Source of the DNA: Nitrospirae bacterium GWB2_47_37
GTDB taxonomy: Bacteria; Nitrospirota; Thermodesulfovibrionia; Thermodesulfovibrionales; Dissulfurispiraceae
Direction: 5' to 3'
Assembly: GCA_001803635.1 (NCBI GenBank)
Contig: MHDU01000074.1
Coordinates: 124,001 to 188,000, forward strand
Length of the DNA: 64,000 nt
Below the pieces are notes generated by a model. It had not been told where the DNA came from. It made no database searches and worked only from the letters and a program-made list of their open reading frames with translations. Shown one piece after another: positions 7,827-17,467 of the stretch; within the stretch, counting starts at the first letter, position 1; each line of letters opens with the position of its first letter. Position numbers and translations under genes: made by a program.

Positions 7827-8852
7827 ATGGGACAGATAAGGGTTTTGGTGGTTGACGACAGTTCATTGGCGAGGGAGCTTATTACCGCAATCTTATCGAC
7901 CGACAAAGATATAATGATAGTAGGCGAGGCGCAAGACGGCAGGGAAGCCGTACGAAAGACGAGGGAGCTCAAGCCGGATATCGTTACTATGGACATAGAG
8001 ATGCCGGAGATGAACGGGCTTGAGGCCATAGAGCATATCATGGCCGCCCATGCGGTTCCCATTCTTGTAGTTACTACGAGGGGAGACGCTCATACGGCAT
8101 ATGCCGCCATATCCAAGGGAGCGTTAGACCTCGTCCAGAAGCCGGACGTGAATCTCGACGGCGCAAAGGAATTCATAGATAAGATAAAGCTTCTTTCCAA
8201 AATAAGGGTTATAACGCACATCGGCGGCAGGCGCGCAGTAAAGGATATAAAGGAACAGCCTAAACCGGTATTCGGTAATAAGACGGTCGACAGGATAGTT
8301 GCCGTCGCATCTTCAACCGGCGGGCCTGAAGCCCTGTCCGTCTTGCTTTCGGGATTCCCGGAAAAGTTCCCTTGCCCTATAGTGATCGCCCAGCATATCT
8401 CGGACGGTTTCGTTCAGGGAATGGTAGAGTGGCTTAAGAGAACATCGAGGTTGAATGTGAAGACGGCTTCCGACGGTGAGTATATAAATCCCGGAACCGT
8501 ATATGTGTCGCCCTCGGAAAAGCATATGGAGATCACGGTCGACAGGAAAATTGCGCTCGTCGAAAGGCATCCGAAGGACATCTACCGTCCTTCGTGCGAT
8601 GCCCTTTTATCATCCGTTGCAAAGGTATACGGACAGCGGAGCATAGGGGTCATACTGACGGGTATGGGGAGCGACGGCGCGATGGGGATTAAAAAGATAA
8701 AGGGAGCCGGGGGGCTGACTATCGCGCAGGACGAAAAGACTTCGGTCGTGTTCGGCATGAACAAGGCGGCGATAGACAGCGGCTGCGTCGATAAGATACT
8801 GCCGATAGACGAGATAGGCGACGACATTATAAGCATTGTAGGAAAGGCATAG
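7827..8852 (+). CDS. cheB: Chemotaxis methylesterase/deamidase CheB
   Basis: The 341-residue protein has a receiver domain first (DD at 10-11, phospho-acceptor Asp56 in TMDIEMPEMNG, Lys in QKPD) and then the methylesterase domain. The catalytic triad can be read: Ser163 in ASSTGGPEAL, His190 in IAQHISDG, and Asp in GMGSDGAMG (about 286). It removes methyl groups from receptor glutamates and so resets the array. It is directly followed by cheR, the opposing methyltransferase. Length and order are those of canonical CheB. Confidence 0.96.
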   Translation: MGQIRVLVVDDSSLARELITAILSTDKDIMIVGEAQDGREAVRKTRELKPDIVTMDIEMPEMNGLEAIEHIMAAHAVPILVVTTRGDAHTAYAAISKGALDLVQKPDVNLDGAKEFIDKIKLLSKIRVITHIGGRRAVKDIKEQPKPVFGNKTVDRIVAVASSTGGPEALSVLLSGFPEKFPCPIVIAQHISDGFVQGMVEWLKRTSRLNVKTASDGEYINPGTVYVSPSEKHMEITVDRKIALVERHPKDIYRPSCDALLSSVAKVYGQRSIGVILTGMGSDGAMGIKKIKGAGGLTIAQDEKTSVVFGMNKAAIDSGCVDKILPIDEIGDDIISIVGKA

Positions 8853-8879
8853 GAATGTTTTTTGTAACCGGAGAGGACG

Positions 8880-10370
8880 ATGGATCTGACGCCTTTTAAG
8901 GATATTATAAAAGAGAGGTGCGGCCTGAGTTTCGATGATGTAAGGAACGCAATCCTCGAAGAGGGTATCCGGAAAAGGATGTCCGGGAGGGGCATGGAGT
9001 CTCCTGCAATGTACCTCTTCGTTCTTGTCTCCGAACAGGGAGAGTTCAACGATCTCGTAAATCTGGTAACTATAAACGAGACCTATTTTTTTCGCGAGCA
9101 CGCCCATCTAAAATTGCTCACGGAAAGGTTAGTCTCCGAAAAACTTGCGGATAAAAGCCCTAACGGTAAACTCAGGATTTTAAGCGCAGGCTGTTCTACA
9201 GGCGAAGAGCCGTACTCGATAGCCTTATATCTTATGGAGAAATACGGCGCCGGTATCAACGGTTTTATTTCGGTTATAGGAGCGGATATAGACGGAGCAG
9301 CGATAGAGAGCGCGCAAAACGGGATTTTCGGTTCCCATTCCTTCAGAGGTTTTCCCGATAACCTGAAGAAAAAATATTTTGAAGAATGCGGATGCAACCG
9401 CTATAAGATAAAGGATTTCGTCAGGGAAAAAGTGGAGTTCCGGAGACTGAATCTTCTATCCGATTCTTACCCCGAAGAACTTAAGATGCTGGATATTATT
9501 TTTTACCGGAACGTATCCATTTATTTTGAGCCCGGGACGCAAAGGAGCATATTCAGTAATTTGGCCGGTCTGCTGAGGGAAGACGGATACCTGTTTTTAA
9601 GCGCTACCGAGACCCTGTCTCACAACTTCGGGATATTATCTCTTGTCGAAATGGACGGAATGTTCTTTTTCAGGAACAAACGGGAACGGGACCCGGGATG
9701 TAAAACGCATGATGCAGGAATGGTCGTCAAGCGTTGCGCGTTGAACGGTGAGAACGCTGCGAACAGTCCGCGACGCAATGCTCAAAGCGCATCGTGCATC
9801 GTAGATTACGCGTTAGGCGTCTCGCATAAGGCACCGGATACCGGTGCGTTTTTTGATGAGGCATTATCGTTCGCCAAAGGTAAACGGTACGTAGAAGCGT
9901 TGGAGAAGATAGAGGCTATACCGGAAAATGACCGGTTTTTTGTAAGGGCACATATGCTGAAGGCAGGCATACTTATCAACATGAAAAACATGAAAGAGGC
10001 CGAAACGGCCTGTATGAGAGGCATAGAGGCCGACAGGTGGTGCCTCGAAGGCTATTTGCTGCTTGGATTGATATATAAAATGCAAAACGATTATGAGAAC
10101 GCCCTGAAGAGGTTCAGGGAAGCCCTTTATATACAATCGTCCTCATGGCCGGCCCATTTTTATCTGGCCGAACTCTACGGTTCGGCGGGCGAACCGGAAA
10201 AGGCATGCCGCGAATATGAGATAACGGAGCGGTTATTGGCCAAAGGAGATATGCCGGACTATGGGTTTACATTTTTTCCTGTTTCTTTCCCGGCGGAAAA
10301 TATGGCGCGTCTTTGCAAACATAAAGTTTCGGAACTGAGAAATAGAATGAAAAAGGAAAGGATAGGCTAA
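8880..10370 (+). CDS. cheR: Chemoreceptor methyltransferase CheR with C-terminal TPR repeats
   Basis: This protein has 496 residues. The N-terminal CheR helical part (1-60) is followed by the SAM-dependent methyltransferase domain, with NETYFFREHAHL, the glycine-rich LSAGCSTGEEPYSIA motif and FYRNVSIYF. After a poorly conserved linker (about 265-320), at least three TPR-like helix pairs follow (about 320-455, for example GYLLLGLIYKMQNDYENALK). CheR-TPR fusions are known mainly from pathways controlling functions other than simple swimming, where the TPR region binds partner proteins. GGAGAGGA precedes the ATG. It is co-directional with cheB and cheA. Confidence 0.94.
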   Translation: MDLTPFKDIIKERCGLSFDDVRNAILEEGIRKRMSGRGMESPAMYLFVLVSEQGEFNDLVNLVTINETYFFREHAHLKLLTERLVSEKLADKSPNGKLRILSAGCSTGEEPYSIALYLMEKYGAGINGFISVIGADIDGAAIESAQNGIFGSHSFRGFPDNLKKKYFEECGCNRYKIKDFVREKVEFRRLNLLSDSYPEELKMLDIIFYRNVSIYFEPGTQRSIFSNLAGLLREDGYLFLSATETLSHNFGILSLVEMDGMFFFRNKRERDPGCKTHDAGMVVKRCALNGENAANSPRRNAQSASCIVDYALGVSHKAPDTGAFFDEALSFAKGKRYVEALEKIEAIPENDRFFVRAHMLKAGILINMKNMKEAETACMRGIEADRWCLEGYLLLGLIYKMQNDYENALKRFREALYIQSSSWPAHFYLAELYGSAGEPEKACREYEITERLLAKGDMPDYGFTFFPVSFPAENMARLCKHKVSELRNRMKKERIG

Positions 10371-10379
10371 GGGGTATTT

Positions 10380-12614
10380 ATGGCATTCGATATGGCGAAA
10401 TTTCTGGCGAGGTTTGTGGAAGAAGCCCGTGAACACGTGGAAAAGCTCAATAAAGGGCTTGTGTTCCTCGAGAAGAATCCGGATGACTCGGAGACTATAA
10501 ACGCCATATTCCGGTCGGCTCACACCATCAAAGGCTCTTCGAGAATGATGAAGCTCACACATATAACCGGGGTCGCGCATAAGACGGAGGACGTGCTGGG
10601 CGCTTTGAGGGAAGGCAAAATAAGTCATTCAAAGGAACTGGCGGATCTGATCTTCAAGGCTATCGATGTTATTTCGGACATGATAGACAAAACCGCTTCA
10701 GGGCAGGAAATCACGGATGACAGCGCCGCCCTTTGCGAAGAACTTGCTAAGGCGGCGGAAGGAAGCCTTCCCCCCGAATCAGCTATGCCTAAAGAGCCGG
10801 CCGAAAGAGAGACGCATAAACCGGAAGATCGCCCGGCTCCGGATACGAGCCGGCAGCCTGTACAGCAGTCTCCGGACAAGGGAACGAATCAAAAGCAGGC
10901 GGAGACCATACGCGTTAACGCGGAAAAACTGGACGAACTCATAAAGCTTATGGGCGAGATAGTTTCAAACCAGAACCGTATGAAGCAGAGGCTTATGGAC
11001 ATAAAAGAAATGGAGAGGATTGCTAAAAGAAACATGGAACTCGCGCAGGGAACCGGTTACGAAGATTTTTCAGGCGGCGGCAACGATAAGACCGTCGGGT
11101 CGGCGCAGTCGTTGTATCTCAAGATGAAACAGCTTGCATCGAGCGTCAGGGACGACAATAACATGTATGAACTGCTGGCAGGCGAGCTTCAGGAAAAGGC
11201 ATTGATAATGCGGATGGTTCCCATGACGGCGATCTTCGATTCCATGCACCGGATGGTGAGAGATATTTCAAAGTCTATGGGAAAGGAAATAGACCTCGTT
11301 GTCGAGGGCGGCGACATAGAGCTCGACAGGAAGATGATAGATAAACTCGGAGATCCCCTTATCCACATGATAAGAAACTCGATAGATCACGGAATAGAAG
11401 ACGGCGAAGAGAGGATAAAGGCAGGCAAACCGGAGCGCGGTTCCGTCAGGTTGTCCGCCTGTTATGACGCCGGGAGCGTGTTGATAGAATTGAGCGACGA
11501 CGGATACGGCATTTCGGTCGAAAAGATAAAAGAGAAGGCGCTTCGCAAGAAAATATTCACGGAAGAAGAGATAGACAATATGAGCCGTCCCGCTCTTATA
11601 GACCTTATATTTCAGCCGGGCTTCAGCACGAGCGCCATAATTACCGATATCTCCGGGAGGGGCGTCGGGATGGATGTAGTGAAAAGGAATATTATAGAGG
11701 AATTGAGGGGCTCCATAAGCATCGATACCGCGCCGGGCAGAGGGACGTCTTTTTATGTGCGCCTGCCCTTGTCTTTGGCTATTATGCGCATATTGCTTAT
11801 TTCGGCTGCCGGCATGCCCTTTGCGATAAGTTCCCATTATGTAAGCGAGATTATACGGCTTCCTGAAACGGAGTTTATGAATGTCGTCGATAAAAAGGCG
11901 GTAAGATTGAGGAACGAGTTTATCCCGGTTGTGAATCTGGACGCCGTCCTGAAACTTGCCCCCTACGCGCAGCCCCGGCATGCGGATAAAGAGAGCGATA
12001 GACTGATAATGATCGTTCATATCGGCGCGGAAAAACTCGGATTGATTATCGATGATCTGCTCGATGAAGAGGATATGGTTATAAAATCTCTGCCCGGGCA
12101 CATGAAGAATATCAGTTTGGTATCCGGCGTTATAATATCCGGCAGGAACGAGGTAATAAATGTGCTGCATATACCGGCTGTGATCGAAGCCGCGAAATAC
12201 GTGCAGGAGGCGCGCCGTTCAGGAGGGGAGGACGAGGAACGCGGCAGAGGCGCTAATATTTTAGTGGTGGACGATTCCCTTAATACGAGGGAGATAGAAA
12301 AGAGCATACTCGAGGCATACGGCTATATGGTAACTCTTGCAGAAGACGGGATGGACGGCCTTGATAAAGCCATGGAATTCAAATACGATGTCGTGATAAC
12401 CGACGTGGAAATGCCGCGTCTTGACGGATTTTCTCTTACCGAAAGGCTCAGGCAGGATGAGAAGTATAAAGATACGCCTATAATCATAGTTACGTCGAGG
12501 GAAAAAGAAGAAGACAAACGAAGGGGGATCCAGGTTGGAGCGGACGCTTATATAGTCAAGGGTTCGTTCGACCAGACGAGCCTCCTCGATACCGTGCAGA
12601 ATCTGGTAGGATAA
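10380..12614 (+). CDS. cheA: Hybrid chemotaxis histidine kinase CheA with C-terminal receiver
   Basis: This protein has 744 residues. Domains in order: HPt with His48 in FRSAHTIKGSS (1-110); a proline-rich linker (about 130-175) where a P2 domain would normally be, none recognised; a dimerisation domain (about 180-300); HATPase with IRNSIDHGIEDGEERIKAGK; a CheW-like domain (about 460-600); and a receiver (about 620-744) with ILVVDDSLNTRE and Asp in ITDVEMPRLDG. Missing P2 plus a fused receiver is the layout of non-classical CheA proteins such as those of pilus or social-motility pathways. It is followed by a 50-bp palindromic repeat (12622) and further phosphorelay genes. Confidence 0.95.
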   Translation: MAFDMAKFLARFVEEAREHVEKLNKGLVFLEKNPDDSETINAIFRSAHTIKGSSRMMKLTHITGVAHKTEDVLGALREGKISHSKELADLIFKAIDVISDMIDKTASGQEITDDSAALCEELAKAAEGSLPPESAMPKEPAERETHKPEDRPAPDTSRQPVQQSPDKGTNQKQAETIRVNAEKLDELIKLMGEIVSNQNRMKQRLMDIKEMERIAKRNMELAQGTGYEDFSGGGNDKTVGSAQSLYLKMKQLASSVRDDNNMYELLAGELQEKALIMRMVPMTAIFDSMHRMVRDISKSMGKEIDLVVEGGDIELDRKMIDKLGDPLIHMIRNSIDHGIEDGEERIKAGKPERGSVRLSACYDAGSVLIELSDDGYGISVEKIKEKALRKKIFTEEEIDNMSRPALIDLIFQPGFSTSAIITDISGRGVGMDVVKRNIIEELRGSISIDTAPGRGTSFYVRLPLSLAIMRILLISAAGMPFAISSHYVSEIIRLPETEFMNVVDKKAVRLRNEFIPVVNLDAVLKLAPYAQPRHADKESDRLIMIVHIGAEKLGLIIDDLLDEEDMVIKSLPGHMKNISLVSGVIISGRNEVINVLHIPAVIEAAKYVQEARRSGGEDEERGRGANILVVDDSLNTREIEKSILEAYGYMVTLAEDGMDGLDKAMEFKYDVVITDVEMPRLDGFSLTERLRQDEKYKDTPIIIVTSREKEEDKRRGIQVGADAYIVKGSFDQTSLLDTVQNLVG

Positions 12615-12621
12615 TAAACGA

Positions 12622-12671
12622 GGGGACTGTCCCAGATTTACGGGCGAAGCCGTAGAATCGGGACTGTCCCC
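12622..12671. repeat. GGGGACTGTCCC palindromic element, copy 1 (intergenic)
   Basis: The 50-base unit is bounded by GGGGACTGTCCC on the left and GGGACTGTCCCC on the right. Its interior GATTTACGG / CCGTAGAATC forms a hairpin around GCGAAG, so the whole unit is an imperfect inverted repeat. It lies between cheA and the receiver-kinase at 12696. Two more copies occur at 21426 and 23852, both inside genes. Confidence 0.85.
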
Positions 12672-12695
12672 GCAGCGTAAAGGAGGCGGATGATT

Positions 12696-13856
12696 ATGGA
12701 TTCTCAAAAGATAAAGACCCTCATCGTTGACGACGACCCGTTTGTGAGGGACATGCTCGGCATGATACTTCAATCCGGCGATTATGGCGTAGAGACTGCG
12801 GAGAACGGAATCGACGCCGTTGAAAAGTTCAAGGCCGATGCCGGCATAAATATTATAATCTCGGACATGAACATGCCGGGTATGAGCGGTCTTGAGTTGA
12901 TCAAGGCGATACGCGACGGTGGAAGCGACGTGCCTATTATCATCTTGACCGGTAACAACGAGATTTCCATAGCCGTAGAGGCGATCCGCAGCGGCGCAAA
13001 CGATTATCTGTTGAAGGACGAGAACATACAGGACACGATTATCCTGTCCGTCGAGAGGGTGATGGAGAAGTATCACCTGAAGATGCAGAATATCCGGTTG
13101 ATGGCGGACTTAGCCGAAAAGAATAAAGAGTTGGAGAAGTCCAACGCAGAACTCAAGGAGTTGAACAACCTCAAAAACAAATTTCTCGGCATAGCCGCCC
13201 ATGATTTGAGAAATCCCCTGACGGCCATAAGCGGGTTGAGTGAAATACTTATAGGCGAGGCGTTCGGTCCGCTCACGGCAGAGCAGGGAGAATATCTTTC
13301 CATTATTAACGGCACATCTAACGAGATGCTCGGTCTTGTAAACGATCTCCTCGATGTATCGATAATAGAGAGCGGAAAGCTCGATCTTGTTTTGAAGAAG
13401 GATTCTCTTAAGAGTATTCTTGAAAACAGAATGAAGATAAGTTCTATAATCGCGCAGAGAAAAAATATAACCATTAATGCCGATCTCCATGACGTGCCCG
13501 ATACGCTTTTTGACCCTAACCGCATAGCACAGGTAATGGATAATCTTATCGGCAACGCGATTAAGTTTTCGCCTACTGGCTCACATGTTTATATAACGCT
13601 TGAAAACAAAGGAGACGCCCTTCAGGTCGGCGTAAAAGACGAAGGCCCCGGCATACCCGACGACGAGAAGGCAAAGCTCTTCGGAGAGTTTCAGAGGTTA
13701 AGCGTGCAGCCGACCGGCGGCGAAAAAAGCACCGGGCTCGGACTGGCGATAGTGAAAAAGATCGTGAACGCCCACGGCGGGGATGTCAGGGTTGAAAGCG
13801 CCGTGGGATCTGGGACGACTTTTTATTTTACAATACCGCCGGATGGGAGAGCATGA
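12696..13856 (+). CDS. Receiver-histidine kinase hybrid
   Basis: The protein has 386 residues from ATG 12696; ATG 12690 is in frame but only 3 bases from AGGAGG, whereas 12696 is 9 away. A receiver (VDDDPFVRD; Asp in ISDMNMPGMSG) is followed by a coiled coil, HisKA with His in GIAAHDLRNPLTAISG, and HATPase (NLIGNAIKFSPTG, DEGPGIPDDE, STGLGLAIVKKI). No membrane segment is present, so it is cytoplasmic and is itself controlled by phosphorylation. It overlaps the next gene by 4 bases (ATGA at 13853), implying a relay CheA > receiver-kinase > HPt protein, which is inference. Confidence 0.92.
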   Translation: MDSQKIKTLIVDDDPFVRDMLGMILQSGDYGVETAENGIDAVEKFKADAGINIIISDMNMPGMSGLELIKAIRDGGSDVPIIILTGNNEISIAVEAIRSGANDYLLKDENIQDTIILSVERVMEKYHLKMQNIRLMADLAEKNKELEKSNAELKELNNLKNKFLGIAAHDLRNPLTAISGLSEILIGEAFGPLTAEQGEYLSIINGTSNEMLGLVNDLLDVSIIESGKLDLVLKKDSLKSILENRMKISSIIAQRKNITINADLHDVPDTLFDPNRIAQVMDNLIGNAIKFSPTGSHVYITLENKGDALQVGVKDEGPGIPDDEKAKLFGEFQRLSVQPTGGEKSTGLGLAIVKKIVNAHGGDVRVESAVGSGTTFYFTIPPDGRA

Positions 13857-15508
13857 CGGAAAACGGCGGTAATAATATTAAGGATAAACTCGGATCTCTC
13901 CGCGAGAGCTACCTCGGACAATTGCCTGCAAAAATAAAAGAGATGGAAGAAAATTGCGCCGCGCTTAAAGAGGATACCGGAAACGAGATAACCTTGAAGG
14001 ACATGCACAGGACGGCTCACAGCATCGCAGGCACAAGCGCATCTTTCGGCTGCAAGGCCATCGGCGCGACGGCTAAGTCGCTTGAGACGATATTAAAAAC
14101 GGTTATCGAAGAAAAGACTGAAATAAACGACAAAATATTATCTCGGATCAGCGCGCACATAGCGGCGCTGCATGATTCGATAAAACAGCCGGAATACGGG
14201 ACGATTGAAAATAAGACTTCGGAATGTTTCAGCCTGTCGAGGGGTGCCGTGGAGGAAGGAAAAAACAAAACGGTATTTCTTGTCGAGGACGACCCGTTCC
14301 TCCTGCGCAATCTTGAGATTCAGATAGGACATTTCAGCTATGATGTTAAGGCATTCGAGCGGTTGGATGATTTTAAAAAAGCGATAAAAAAATCGATGCC
14401 GTCCGCGATTATTATGGATATCATATTCCATGAAGGCGACCTTGCGGGCATAGAAGCGGTGCAGGATATTCGAAAGGAAGGGAAACGCATTCCTGTTATA
14501 TTCATTTCAAACCGCAACGACCTTGACGCGCGCCTGCAGGCTGTAAGGGCAGGTGGAGAGGCATATTTCGTCAAGCCCGTGAGTATAGCGAACCTGGTGG
14601 AAAGGCTGGATGTTTTAACAACATACAGGGATGTAGAGCCGTACCGCATTCTAATAGTCGACGACGAGGTCGAACTTGCGGAATTTTATTCCACTGTTTT
14701 GGAGACGGCGGGAATGAGGGCAAGGATCGTAAACGACCCTTTGAAGGTGCTTGAATCGCTTATCGAATTCAATCCGGATCTGATACTTATGGATAAGTAT
14801 ATGCCCGGCTGTGACGGCCAGTACCTGGCAAAGGTTATACGGCAGACCGAGGCGTTTTTCAGCATTCCTATCGTTTTTTTATCCACCGAAAGCGATATAT
14901 ACAAGCAGATGACGGCCATGCGCATGGGGGGAGATGATTTCCTGACAAAACCCATCGACCCCGGAGTTCTTGTGTCGTCCGTATCCATCCGCGCCGAACG
15001 CATGAGGACCGTGAGATCGCTTATGGAAAAAGACAGTTTGACGGGTCTGCTGAATCATACAAAAACAAAGGAACAACTGGATCTTGCGGTAGAACGCGCT
15101 GAACGCAGCAGCGGTAAATGCTGCTTTGCCATGATAGATATCGACAAATTCAAATTCATAAACGACACATACGGTCATCCTGCCGGAGACAGGGTTATCC
15201 TCAGCCTTTCGAGACTCCTGCAGCAGAGGATGCGTAAGGTCGATACGGTAGGTCGCTACGGTGGGGAAGAGTTCGCGGTTATTCTCGGCGATACCGACGC
15301 CGCATCCGCGTTTAGAGTGCTCGATGAGATACGCGTAAGCTTTTCGAATATCAGGCATCAGCATGAAGGAAAAGAATTTTTCGCAACCTTCAGTTGCGGT
15401 ATAGCGGCATTCCCCGGCTGCAAGGATGCGGTTACCCTCGGCAGCGAAGCGGACAAAGCGCTTTATGCGGCCAAAAACACCGGAAGAAACAGGATTGAGA
15501 CGGCATGA
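13853..15508 (+). CDS. HPt-REC-REC-GGDEF diguanylate cyclase
   Basis: This protein has 551 residues. The N-terminal HPt domain has the phospho-acceptor in MHRTAHSIAGTSASFG. Receiver 1 (about 140-255) contains LVEDDPFLL but has IIMDIIFHEGD instead of the usual DxxMP. Receiver 2 (about 263-380) is standard, with LIVDDEVELAEF and LILMDKYMPGCDG. The C-terminal GGDEF domain carries the active-site variant GRYGGEEFAVIL, which is catalytic in the family, so c-di-GMP synthesis is expected. The inhibitory RxxD site was not resolved. It is coupled by 4-base overlaps to both the upstream kinase and the downstream sigma54 activator. Confidence 0.92.
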   Translation: MTENGGNNIKDKLGSLRESYLGQLPAKIKEMEENCAALKEDTGNEITLKDMHRTAHSIAGTSASFGCKAIGATAKSLETILKTVIEEKTEINDKILSRISAHIAALHDSIKQPEYGTIENKTSECFSLSRGAVEEGKNKTVFLVEDDPFLLRNLEIQIGHFSYDVKAFERLDDFKKAIKKSMPSAIIMDIIFHEGDLAGIEAVQDIRKEGKRIPVIFISNRNDLDARLQAVRAGGEAYFVKPVSIANLVERLDVLTTYRDVEPYRILIVDDEVELAEFYSTVLETAGMRARIVNDPLKVLESLIEFNPDLILMDKYMPGCDGQYLAKVIRQTEAFFSIPIVFLSTESDIYKQMTAMRMGGDDFLTKPIDPGVLVSSVSIRAERMRTVRSLMEKDSLTGLLNHTKTKEQLDLAVERAERSSGKCCFAMIDIDKFKFINDTYGHPAGDRVILSLSRLLQQRMRKVDTVGRYGGEEFAVILGDTDAASAFRVLDEIRVSFSNIRHQHEGKEFFATFSCGIAAFPGCKDAVTLGSEADKALYAAKNTGRNRIETA

Positions 15509-17316
15509 AAAATTATACGAAGCCGGTCAGTATCGGAAAACTTCTTACCAAAAAAAGCGAATCCGAACTGCTGAAAAATCTTATGAGCCGTATGGACGGC
15601 GCTCTTGCCGTATACGATGCCGGCGGTAAAAAGATAGCCGGCAAGGCGGGACCGGATGACACAAGATTTCCGGTAAGGCTGGACGGAGAAACGATAGGAT
15701 GGGTATCGGGCGGAAAGTCCGCGCCTGTAATTGCGGCACTACTGAGCCGGCTTGCCGGAAAAGAGCGGGATATCAAGTGTCTTGGCGAGGAGACGCTCGA
15801 TAAATATAAAGAGATAAACCTTTTCTATTCTATAAACGAAAAGATAGCCCTATGCATAGAGCCGGCCGGGGTTGCGGAAATAATTATCCGCGAGGCAAGG
15901 AAGATGATCAAGTCCGACAATGTATCCGTAATGCTTATGAACAACGATACGGGCGTTCTGGAGGTGCTCTCGGCCTCGGGCAGGGAATTTAATCCGAAGG
16001 CTGTGTTGAAACCCCGGTACGGAATTGCGGGCAGCGTTTTTTCAAAGGGCAGGGCGGAAATAGTGAACGACGCGGATGCCGATAAGAGATTCGTCAAAGG
16101 CGCGAATAAAGTGTCGTCGATAATATGCGCGCCTCTTAAAATAAACGAAAGGGCCATCGGGGTGATGAATATAAGCGCCGAAAAGCCGTATCATTATAAT
16201 GCGGCCGATCTTAAACTGCTTACTACCTTAGCCTCGGTTGCGGCTTCGGCGATAGAAATTACTCGGCTTTATGCGGCAGAAAAGAGGCGCGCTGAAGACC
16301 TCAGCGAGAAAAATAAAGGCCTGCAAGCGGAGCAGGAGACGCTCGCGAGGGAGAATATAAACCTTAAGCAGAATCTCCGCAAAAGGTATTCTACGGCAAG
16401 GATACTCTGTGTGAGTCCTGCTATGAAGGAGATACTCGGCAAGGTCGAAAAAATTGCGGATACACCGGTCAACGTGCTTATAACCGGCGAGACCGGCACA
16501 GGTAAGGACCTCATAGCAAAGGCTATTCATTATAACAGCAGCCGCGCGGGCAAGCCGTTTGTTGCCGTAAACTGCTCGGCCATACCGGAAACCATCTTCG
16601 AGAGCGAGATGTTCGGCATAGAAAAGGGCGTCGCGACAGGCGTTGACAAGCGGATAGGCAAAATAGAACATGCCGACGGCGGCACATTGTTCCTCGACGA
16701 GATAGGGGACATGTCGTTGTCCAATCAGGTAAAGATGCTTCGCGTCATAGAGGGGCAGGAGGTGGAAAGGGTAGGCGGCAGGGAACCTGTGCCTGTGAAC
16801 ATAAGGCTTGTTGCGGCTACAAACAAGGATTTGAGAAAAGAGATAGAAAAAGGGGCGTTCAGGGAGGATCTCTTTTACCGGCTGAATGTGGTCAACCTCA
16901 GGCTGCCGCCCCTGAGGGAGCGTACAGATGATATCCCGATCCTCCTGAACCATTTTTTAGAAGAGTGTTCCCGCAGGTTCGGCAGGCCCCGCATGCGCCT
17001 TGCTTCCGATATTGTGAAAGCCCTGACCGGATATCACTGGCCGGGCAACGTGAGGGAACTCGAGAACGAGATAGAGAAGGCGGTAGCGCTTTCCACCGCC
17101 GATACCATTACCGTGCATGACATATCGGAAACGGTCAGGAAACAGCGTAAGACCGCTTCCGGCGAATCCGGAGCGCTTACCATAGATGAATCCGAGAAAA
17201 TTCTCGTTCAAAAGGCGTTGGATGACGCCGGGGGCAACAAATCCAAGACTGCAATAACTCTCGGCATAAGCAGAGAAGGGCTGCGCAAAAAGATGAAACG
17301 TTACGGATTTCAGTAG
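15505..17316 (+). CDS. GAF-domain sigma54-dependent transcriptional activator
   Basis: This protein has 603 residues. The first 110 form an unnamed domain (KPVSIGKLLTKKSESELLKN ... IGWVSGGK ... LDKYKEINLFY) also found at the N-terminus of the HD-GYP protein at 31431. A GAF domain follows (about 115-260), then a coiled coil. The AAA+ domain has Walker A TGETGTGKDLIAKAI and Walker B GGTLFLDEIGDM. The sigma54-contact loop reads EKGVATGVDKR in place of GAFTGA. The Fis-type HTH is at the end (NKSKTAITLGISREGLRKK). It lies just before a -24/-12 promoter, so control of the hydrogenase operon is a reasonable inference. The effector is probably a small ligand. Confidence 0.93.
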   Translation: MKNYTKPVSIGKLLTKKSESELLKNLMSRMDGALAVYDAGGKKIAGKAGPDDTRFPVRLDGETIGWVSGGKSAPVIAALLSRLAGKERDIKCLGEETLDKYKEINLFYSINEKIALCIEPAGVAEIIIREARKMIKSDNVSVMLMNNDTGVLEVLSASGREFNPKAVLKPRYGIAGSVFSKGRAEIVNDADADKRFVKGANKVSSIICAPLKINERAIGVMNISAEKPYHYNAADLKLLTTLASVAASAIEITRLYAAEKRRAEDLSEKNKGLQAEQETLARENINLKQNLRKRYSTARILCVSPAMKEILGKVEKIADTPVNVLITGETGTGKDLIAKAIHYNSSRAGKPFVAVNCSAIPETIFESEMFGIEKGVATGVDKRIGKIEHADGGTLFLDEIGDMSLSNQVKMLRVIEGQEVERVGGREPVPVNIRLVAATNKDLRKEIEKGAFREDLFYRLNVVNLRLPPLRERTDDIPILLNHFLEECSRRFGRPRMRLASDIVKALTGYHWPGNVRELENEIEKAVALSTADTITVHDISETVRKQRKTASGESGALTIDESEKILVQKALDDAGGNKSKTAITLGISREGLRKKMKRYGFQ

Positions 17317-17324
17317 CCGGCAGT

Positions 17325-17421
17325 GCCGACTAAGTTGGCGATTTATTTCAAAGGTATTCTATAGGGATATATGAAATCCATTGATAACAGTTGATTTTAT
17401 AGCATGGCATGCAATTTGCTA
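17325..17421 (+). promoter_or_regulatory. Sigma54 promoter with upstream GCCRA-N5-TTGGC dyad
   Basis: TGGCATGCAATTTGCT (GG at 17406-17407, GC at 17418-17419, 10 bases between) is the best -24/-12 match in the window. The dyad GCCGA-N5-TTGGC at 17325-17339 is centred 74 bp upstream of the GG. The same dyad type is found at 24721, 73 bp before another -24 GG. A further near-palindrome (CGGCAGTGCCG, 17318-17328) overlaps the end of the activator gene. The predicted start near 17431 leaves about 37 bases of leader before the chemoreceptor ATG at 17468. Confidence 0.75.
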
Positions 17422-17467
17422 TCTCCTGTCAGCGAATATTCATACAGAAGACAGCGAGGAGGGGCAT

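Noticed and set aside
11268-12170. 300-codon open frame on the minus strand
   Set aside because: It is opposite the conserved HATPase and CheW domains of cheA. No motifs are present, so it is a by-product of codon bias.
17381-17467. Upstream start for the hydrogenase-operon chemoreceptor
   Set aside because: The extension would precede the sigma54 promoter at 17404 and has no ribosome site; ATG 17468 has AGGAGGGG.
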